Source: Haliotis asinina
Lineage: Eukaryota; Mollusca; Gastropoda; Lepetellida; Haliotidae
DNA: 64,000 nucleotides
Direction: 5' to 3'
Assembly (NCBI RefSeq): GCF_037392515.1
Contig: NC_090290.1
Location: 35,675,253 to 35,739,252 of the forward strand
Shown here: positions 57,530-64,000 of the stretch, piece after piece
How positions within the stretch are numbered: position 1 is the stretch's first letter
Layout: each line of letters begins with the position of its first letter
Made by a program: the position numbers and the translations under genes
The notes under the pieces: generated by a model
Database searches by the model: none
Told to the model about the DNA's origin: nothing
The model's input: only the letters and a program-made list of their open reading frames with translations

Positions 57530-57800
57530 GACCCGTGAAGGTCCCGGGGTAGAATAGGCCTTCAGCAACCCATGCTTGCCATAAAAGGCGACTCCGCTTG
57601 TCGTAAGAGGCGACTAACGGGATCGGGTGGTCAGGCTCGCTGACTTGGTTGAGACATGTCATCGGTTCCCAATTGCGCAGATCGATGCTCATGTTGTTGA
57701 TCACTGGATTGTCTAGTCCAGACTCGATTATTTACAGACCGCCGCCATATAGCTGGAATATTGCTGAGTGCGACGTAAAACTAAACTCACTCACTCACTA
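57530..57800 (-). mobile_element. SINE-like family A, full length, best copy
   Basis: In reverse: ACCCGTGAAGGTCCCGGGGT at the left (element 3' end), GCGACTAACGGGATCGGGTG, TGATCACTGGATTGTCTAG, CGCCGCCATATAGCTGGAAT, ending GCGACGTAAAACTAAACTC with (ACTC)n. It defines the family at about 270 bases. Confidence 0.93.
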
Positions 57801-58467
57801 AGAGACCTTCGAAAATCTAGGGCCTGGTTCTGGCACAAGTCGGGCTCCTAACATGTACAACCTTCAACTTTGGAGTGTTTCTTGACAATCTGTTCCTATT
57901 GTACCATGTGTTAAGACAATTTGTACCATGTGTTAAGACAGTTCAGTGGTATGCTCACATCATTCTCTGTTTCAGCAAGCAGCATAAGATTATCGAGGAC
58001 GGTCGACTGTGCTTCCAGTGGCTTGGACTCGTTGCTGCAGGCGGTATACGTTTTGACATGAACAGAAAAATGACTTGCAAGTTGTCTTTCAGTCTGGTCA
58101 GCATTCAGTCTTGTTCCCTTTGATCCCTTGATAATGGCTGCATTTCGCAACCGTCGGTCAGTGCATGTCCGGTTGCTCTTCCTATAGGGATGACACCTCG
58201 GGATGCACGTGCATTGTCATTTTCATGAATGGCCACATTCAAAGCCACAAGCATGGCAAAGACGTTATTGGAAGCAGCGGGCATTGCCATTATGTCTTTT
58301 AAGATATTCTGTTTCTGCCAAGGAAGGGCATCCACTGACAAGGTGTTGGATAGTCTCTTATTATTGTTATTATTGGTGTTCAACAATTCTGTCAACTAGT
58401 CCTAGCTTAATTAATGCATTGGTTTTCAAAATGTCAACGTTTCAACGTCTTGCTTCTGGTACTTCAT

Positions 58468-58636
58468 AATGAGTGAATGAGTGAGTTTAGTTTTAATCCA
58501 CTTTTAGCAATATTCCAGCATCATTATGGCTGGAACACCAGAAATGGGCTACGTACGTTGTACCCATGTGCGGAATCGAACCCGGGTCTTCGCCGTGACT
58601 AGCGAACGCTTTCAACGCAAGGCTACCCCAGCGTCC
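58468..58636 (-). mobile_element. tRNA-derived SINE family B
   Basis: AGTGAGTTTAGTTTTAATCC at the left, CACCAGAAATGGGCTACG, GAATCGAACCCGGGTCTTCG (B box in reverse) and AACGCAAGGCTACCCCAGCG. Confidence 0.9.
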
Positions 58637-58714
58637 TGCACGTCTAGCATAAACCACCTGCCAGGCCTATGACACCTTCGGAAATATCAACGTGTTTAGT
58701 ACCTTTCTGTGTTA

Positions 58715-58865
58715 CTGACAATTTAAGACACACGCAAGCACAAGAAGACCATGTGATCAGGGTTAAATGGTAAAGGATGGAATCTAGCTCAATCGGCAAT
58801 AAACAGGAGAGGTCCAGCCATGGAATGGGCCAGAACTGAATGTGAAAGCTTTACCTGTGTGCCTG
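58715..58865. repeat. Dispersed repeat family D, copy 1
   Basis: GGAATCTAGCTCAATCGGCA, ATAAACAGGAGAGGTCC and GAACTGAATGTGAAAGC match 60624-60770 almost exactly. Confidence 0.9.
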
Positions 58866-58869
58866 AAAC

Positions 58870-60430
58870 ACTGAAGTTGACTTTCTTGGATGTCTTTAAC
58901 GATCTGTTTCGGGTCATTATCACACAAAACCACACACACACGTTGTCTCCTCTGTACTAACTCACTATACAATTTACCAACTTACATTCTCGCAATCACT
59001 CATATACTGTGTTTTCTTTCCCAGCTCACTAAAGAAACGAGTTACTTTATCAAAAACAACAATCACACACACGCACACACACAAAATTAGAAATAAATTA
59101 TTACAGCAACCATTGATGGTAACCAGGCTCTCATTCTGAAGTTACCACCTTCTACTCCCAGCAGAAGATTAACCCTTTTCTTGATAATGTTCACACCAGC
59201 ATCAGCAGCCAAAGATTATTACTGCTGTCTTCTTCTCACAGTAGCAGATTAACTCTGGTGTCTGCGTAATCTCCCACTGTAAGCTGTCACCTTTGAAGCC
59301 ATTGGGTAAAACTGCCGTAAATGGGCTTAAAGGCGTCCTGACGTGTAACCTGTTGAAGACCGATCACGTCTGATGATACCACTTAAGCTTTAAGCCAGCT
59401 TTAAGTCGATGTGCAACGTGTTAATAGGTTCGACATAATCCACGTCCACGTGACGTTGAAACAAAGGCAAGCACCGTTTCGGGCCCCTGATAAAGGCTCT
59501 TCGGGATTCGAACAGGAGCGTCTAGTGTACCCAAGGCCACAAATCCGCCAAGCAAATGTGCTTGTTATAAATGGTCCATGCTACCCCTAACACATTTGAT
59601 ATCCGAGTATATAATTACTCCCCATTAACTGAATATTCACGAGACGGCAGATAACTGTACTATTCGTAACTGATGTCAACATCAGCGTTGCAAACTTCCG
59701 CCTGTCCGACCGTCCTGGACGGTCAGTTTTTAAAAGTTGCACGCCCGACGGGGCTTGGACCAATCTGACTTTCAGTATAATCACTAAAGCCTTGATTCAA
59801 AAAGATTTGAAAGCATTTAACAGTTTCCCTTCTCTTATTTACCCTTTTATAACTTTTCTTTATCTAGAAAATTCTGTACTGGCAACATTCCAACGTTTCC
59901 AGCTTTCCAAATTTCCAAGAAATAATTTATTTCCTAACAGGATTTCCATATCATGAGTCGATGTAGATGACACACATATTAAACAAAACTAATGTATAGT
60001 TTGATAACCATTTAGCAACACAATAAAGGTTTTTGCTTTATGTTGGCAATGTAAAACATTACATTTGGGGTCCTTGGTAAGCATTCCCTATTCTTATCTA
60101 AACGAATGATCAAAAATATTAACCTACAAAAATATTACCTTGAAAAGTTATTTGGGATCCACGTAAACCCCAGCAAATACTGTCAAATGCGAGTAAGGTT
60201 TTTAGGTACTGTTACAATCTTAACTTCAGCTTTCTTCACATCTACGTCAAACATATTGCATCCTACCAGTATATTTATAGACAACAGGTTTGATTTCAGT
60301 TTTAATCGGTTTTATATTTGTAACAGTTGGACATCAAGACGACAAGAAATCAAGTGCTATACACAACTGTTCAGGTTCTATGCGTCATTGTTGAAAGTGA
60401 CTCCGTTCCTTCGGATTTGGACAGCTCTGA

Positions 60431-60464
<34 letters not shown>

Positions 60465-60620
60465 CATCATCATCATCATATGGTTGGGTGTATTGAGAAT
60501 TCGGAAAGTGTGAATCATGTGTCTGGAGTCTGATGGAAGCGATGGATGTGAGATAGTGGTTCACATCAGGGTAGGAAGAAGAGGGTGGTAGAAGAACACA
60601 AGGATGTACGTAATGTCAGC
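58870..60620. other. Nothing recognised except simple repeats
   Basis: A palindromic GAT/ATC triplet tract lies at 60436-60480. No gene is supported. Confidence 0.5.
60436..60480. repeat. (GAT)n-(ATC)n palindromic microsatellite
   Basis: About ten GAT triplets switch directly to about five ATC triplets, so the tract is partly self-complementary. Confidence 0.95.
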
Positions 60621-60623
60621 CTG

Positions 60624-60770
60624 ACAATTTAAGCCCAAGCAAGCACAAGAAGAACATGTGGTCAGGGTAGAATCGGTAAAAATGGAATCTAGCTCAATCG
60701 GCAATAAACAGGAGAGGTCCGGCCATGGAATGGGACAGAACTGAATGTGAAAGCTTTACCAGTGTGCCTT
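60624..60770. repeat. Dispersed repeat family D, copy 2
   Basis: Same orientation as 58715-58865. Similarity begins near AAGCACAAGAAGA and ends near AAAGCTTTACC, followed by AGTGTGCCT. Confidence 0.9.
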
Positions 60771-61427
60771 GGGTGGAAGATCTGTTAGCTCATCACTTGA
60801 CCTATGTTGAAACCATCCGGACAACCAGGCCAGATATCTCTCCTGAGATGCAGCCAAGTGATGGAATACATGAACATTCCTCATTCTTTGAATATGAGGA
60901 TCAGCTAACATTGGTTTCTTAAGCGCCGAAGTGAAACAGCGCAGTCATCCATGCACCATGACGGATCTACTGAGGCTGAGCTTCACGAACCGAATATCAT
61001 AACTCACAATGCTCACAAATGAGGTGTCGACAATATGGATTATCTGGGTGCAATTTTCTCCGTAAAACATTAAGGCAACAGATGGACAGTGGTTCTCTTC
61101 TACAACATTGTGGATGTTGCTGACATGTAGTATGGCTCTGGAGTATGGCACTGGAGTGTTCGACGAAGAGGTTCCCGTCGGCTTCACCTCCTGAGGACCA
61201 AGGTCTCTTGTGGAGGCAGGACGACTGCCAACAGGGGGCCAGGCAGGCAAATTTTCAAACAATCTTTTGAAGAGAACTATAAACATATTGTTTTTCACCA
61301 TGACTTCATGTGCAAGTTACTACTTGTTTCAGGTTTCAGCGCTTTTCACAAACGATCACATGCGTATTCTTTTGGCATTCATTATCGATGTTGAAAGTAT
61401 CAATGATGTGAAACATTAAAGGTCACA

Positions 61428-61660
61428 TTCAACGCAAAATGCAACTTGGGAGATTTTGGTACCTTTTGATATGGACTTATAGAGACAAATGATCAAAAAT
61501 GTTAATTCAGCTGATAACTTTGAAATATAACGCGGAGGAAAAAAAAAGTTCAAGCGATTCACTAATTTCATCCTAACAAGTGAAAACTGAGGTGAAAATT
61601 GGTTTCAACAGCAATACTGTGCTGTTGATTAGGTTCGCGTGACTCGAACCGGGAAGCTTG
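61428..61660. repeat. Dispersed repeat family C, copy 2
   Basis: TACCTTTTGATATGGACTTA, AGTTCAAGCGATTCACTAAT and TTCAACAGCAATACTGTGC follow the order of 45590-45850. Confidence 0.65.
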
Positions 61661-62277
61661 GACAGTTTATTCCCAAGACGGCAACTCGTAAAATCATAGT
61701 TAGTTAGTGATGCCTGTAAGGATCTTCGCTGTGGTTTAAGTTGAAGAACAAATTTCAAAGATGTTTCTTGAGATTGTAAGCTTCCTTGATCTGCATTAAA
61801 AAGTAATAAATACACTGTTCCGATACTTTTTCTCATTTGTTTTACATTTTGAATTGGGGAGGTGTGATAGATTTACAACCACGTTATCAAGAAAGTGTAG
61901 CATTAGAAATACTAACATCATTGTTTAAATAGTGCTCAGCTTGAAAACTGAAATGGTTTAATCCATGTATATAACACAGAAAACAACTTGTTGATTGTGA
62001 TGTCACAGACCAAACTCAATGGCGATTATATTGACGCCTATGTGCTAATCCTTCGCTTTTCAGAGAAGTGATCGTCTGCATGTGGGCTGTACCTCCTTCT
62101 CGCCAAACAGATGTTGGGTTCTTCTTGCGAAGTGAGACGAAGGCATGGAGCGGTCCCCTTTAAGGAGGAAAAAGCCTCGATTCAGGACTAACATGTATGT
62201 ACTCCCTAATACTGAGAGCTGGAGTTGAATGGACCTGTAGCTGTGCCCATCTCCGACCATGTACATATATGCATATA

Positions 62278-62903
62278 CTGTTTTGTATGTGGAGTATGTG
62301 CCCCAGGTGTATTGCATATCTGTTTTGTGTGTGGAGTATGTGCCCCAGGTGTATTGCATATCTGTTTTGTGTGTGGAGTATGTGCCCCAGGTGTATTGCA
62401 TATCTGTTTTGTGTGTGGAGTATGTGCCCCAGGTGTATTGCATATCTGTTTTGTGTGTGGAGTATGTGCCCCAGGTGTATTGCATATCTGTTTTGTGTGT
62501 GGAGTATGTGCCCCAGGTGTATTGCATATCTGTTTTGTGTGTGGAGTATGTGCCCCAGGTGTATTGCATATCTGTTTTATGTGTGGAGTATGTGCCCCAG
62601 GTGTATTGCATATCTGTTTTGTGTGTGGAGTATGTGCCCCAGCTGTATTGCATATCTGTTTTGTGTGTGGAGTATGTGCCCCAGCTGTATTGCATATCTG
62701 TTTTGTGTGTGGAGTATGTGCCCCAGGTGTATTGCATATCTGTTTTATGTGTGGAGTATGTGCCCCAGCTGTATTGCATATCTGTTTTGTGTGTGGAGTA
62801 TGTGCCCCAGCTGTATTGCATATCTGTTTTGTGTGTGGAGTATGTGCCCCAGGTGTATTGCATATCTGTTTTATGTGTGGAGTATGTGCCCCAGGTGTAT
62901 TGC
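62278..62903. repeat. 42-bp minisatellite, about 15 copies
   Basis: Units CTGTTTTGTGTGTGGAGTAT, GTGCCCCAGGTGTATTGCAT, AT. Starts at 62278 and 62866 differ by exactly 14 x 42. Variants are GTGTG/ATGTG and CCAGG/CCAGC. The unit is a multiple of three without stops in several frames, which produces four long spurious ORFs. Confidence 0.97.
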
Positions 62904-63045
62904 GGTTCGGATACCAGGAAATGAAAGCTGGATTTTGTAACGAGCAACGTAGTTGGGCTATACTGTGTTTTCAGTGTTCACCACTTACCCATGTCCTGTT
63001 TCATGGGAAGGAGAGTGGAAATCCTGCCCATGTGTATGTTCGTTG

Positions 63046-63275
63046 GCTGCATGATATGGATGCTTACGTGTTTATACATTTTGTGACAGTGAGTTTTACG
63101 TGTCTACTACTGTAAACTGATGGCTGCATTTTGTGGATCTTTAATTGTTCATATAATTTGTGACAGTGTATTATGTGTGCTTGCTACTGTACACCGTTGG
63201 CTGCATTATGTGGATGTTTGACTCCTCATATATTTTGTGACAATGTATTATGCGTGTCTACTACTGTAAACCCTC
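63046..63275. repeat. ~76-bp tandem repeat, three diverged copies
   Basis: TTTTGTGACAGTGAGTTTTA, ATTTGTGACAGTGTATTATG and TTTTGTGACAATGTATTATG each precede CTACTGTAAAC-like sequence and GGCTGCATT. Confidence 0.85.
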
Positions 63276-63675
63276 CAGAAGAATAGGCAGCGTTGCCTAC
63301 GTTGAGGGAACACAGCTCCAGAGATATTTTCTAAAAGTTTTTATCTCCGGTTTTACGTGTCGGGCTTCAGTGACCTTTGACCTTGTTCAAATGTAAGTTT
63401 AAAATTTAAATGCATATTATACAGCCAGCAACAGCCGAATGTTGGTGGTTTTTCTCAGTGCCTGTTATGTTCGAGAATTTGGTATTGTATGATAATAAAA
63501 ACAGTGATCCGCACTGCTGATAGAGTTATACTTGTTATTGTTTTGTTGTTTTGTTTTGTTGAAAGTTGTGTACTCGAGAAGAACTGTTTTTGTCCACGGA
63601 AATCGGATGTGCCCGACTTTATCGCCGTGTAGGTGTTTTTGGTTTTGCAGCAAATCGTCCTACTTTTTATCACTC

Positions 63676-63715
63676 TTTGTATCCATGTGGGGAATCGAAC
63701 CCGGGCATTTGCCTG
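63676..63715 (-). mobile_element. SINE family B scrap (B-box part)
   Basis: TATCCATGTGGGGAATCGAA then CCCGGGCATTTG, a short match. Confidence 0.45.
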
Positions 63716-63849
63716 TTTAGAATGACAGGTAAAACATGATGTGGAACAAAGACTATATTACCAATGTTGTGATGACCACAGTGGCGAGGTATTATTGCAC
63801 TGATATAAAAAATAACAGAAAATTTCCGTAAACGTGCAGCTATAGAAAT

Positions 63850-63925
63850 GTTTCACCTCGACAAACTACTGAAGGTACACTACTGCCTAAAAGTTCATTC
63901 CCCTTGTGACAAGCATTCACGTGTT
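63850..63925. repeat. Dispersed repeat, copy 2 (inverted relative to 5265-5445)
   Basis: TACACTACTGCCTAAAAGTTC then ATTCCCCTTGTGAC is the reverse complement of 5399-5432. Confidence 0.6.
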
Positions 63926-64000
63926 CAATTTCATGAAAAAGCACTGATGAAAAGGTTCCGACTCGCATGCCAAAATGCTATAAGTTCTTAATTCTGAAAA

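Noticed and set aside
60945..61301. 118-residue minus-strand frame
   Set aside because: No recognisable motif or splice partner. It cannot be supported as a gene.
62060..63115. Four long open frames (up to 296 residues) on both strands
   Set aside because: All are produced by the 42-bp repeat. Non-repeat flanks show no domain or splice logic.

Overview
The window is animal nuclear DNA, most likely from a marine gastropod of the abalone (Haliotis) type. It is AT-rich, its genes are split by many GT-AG introns, and two SINE-like repeat families recur across it. One has the core CAGCAATATTCCAGC and TCTGGACCAGACAATCCAGTG. The other is tRNA-derived and ends in GCGGCGTAAAA. I associate both with abalone sequences from memory, so the taxon is an inference.

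Layout. (1) 1-1414 (minus strand): a degenerate ~58-bp minisatellite, then exon 1 of a second integrin alpha gene whose remaining exons lie beyond the left edge. (2) 6668-40608 (minus): one complete integrin alpha gene. I could join 21 exons with consistent reading phase into 3228 nt, or 1075 residues plus stop: signal peptide, seven-bladed FG-GAP propeller with three calcium loops, thigh and calf domains, one transmembrane helix and a basic cytoplasmic tail. Its exon 1 has the same length (167 nt) and nearly the same protein as the exon at 1248-1414, so the locus is a head-to-tail tandem duplication. (3) 48319-52536 (minus): seven exons of a predicted type II membrane protein with a DUF1647-like, glycosyltransferase-like lumenal domain; its 5' end was not found. 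(4) 53.8-64 kb: a LINE relic, SINEs, dispersed repeats and minisatellites, with no gene I can support.

The most unusual property is where the tandem repeats lie in the integrin gene. Several arrays start exactly at, or include, an exon edge. A ~5.3-kb array of about 95 copies of a 56-bp unit (19381-24683) is built from the last ~23 bases of exon 10 plus its splice donor and intron start, so the intron carries about 95 donor-like sites. A 109-bp array in the 3' UTR repeats the C-terminal codons and stop. The arrays beside exons 13, 16 and 19 are likewise flush with or derived from splice junctions.

Mobile DNA includes a Penelope-like element (14834-17021) inserted in one array. It has a foldback structure with two 607-bp inverted arms, each carrying a hammerhead-ribozyme-like motif, around a 5'-truncated reverse transcriptase/GIY-YIG reading frame. 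A decayed LINE (37.2-39.2 kb) has a 2A-like NPGP motif and is flanked by ~65-bp direct repeats. At least 15 copies of one SINE family and about 10 of the other are present, along with a ~360-bp foldback element at 45.2-45.6 kb.
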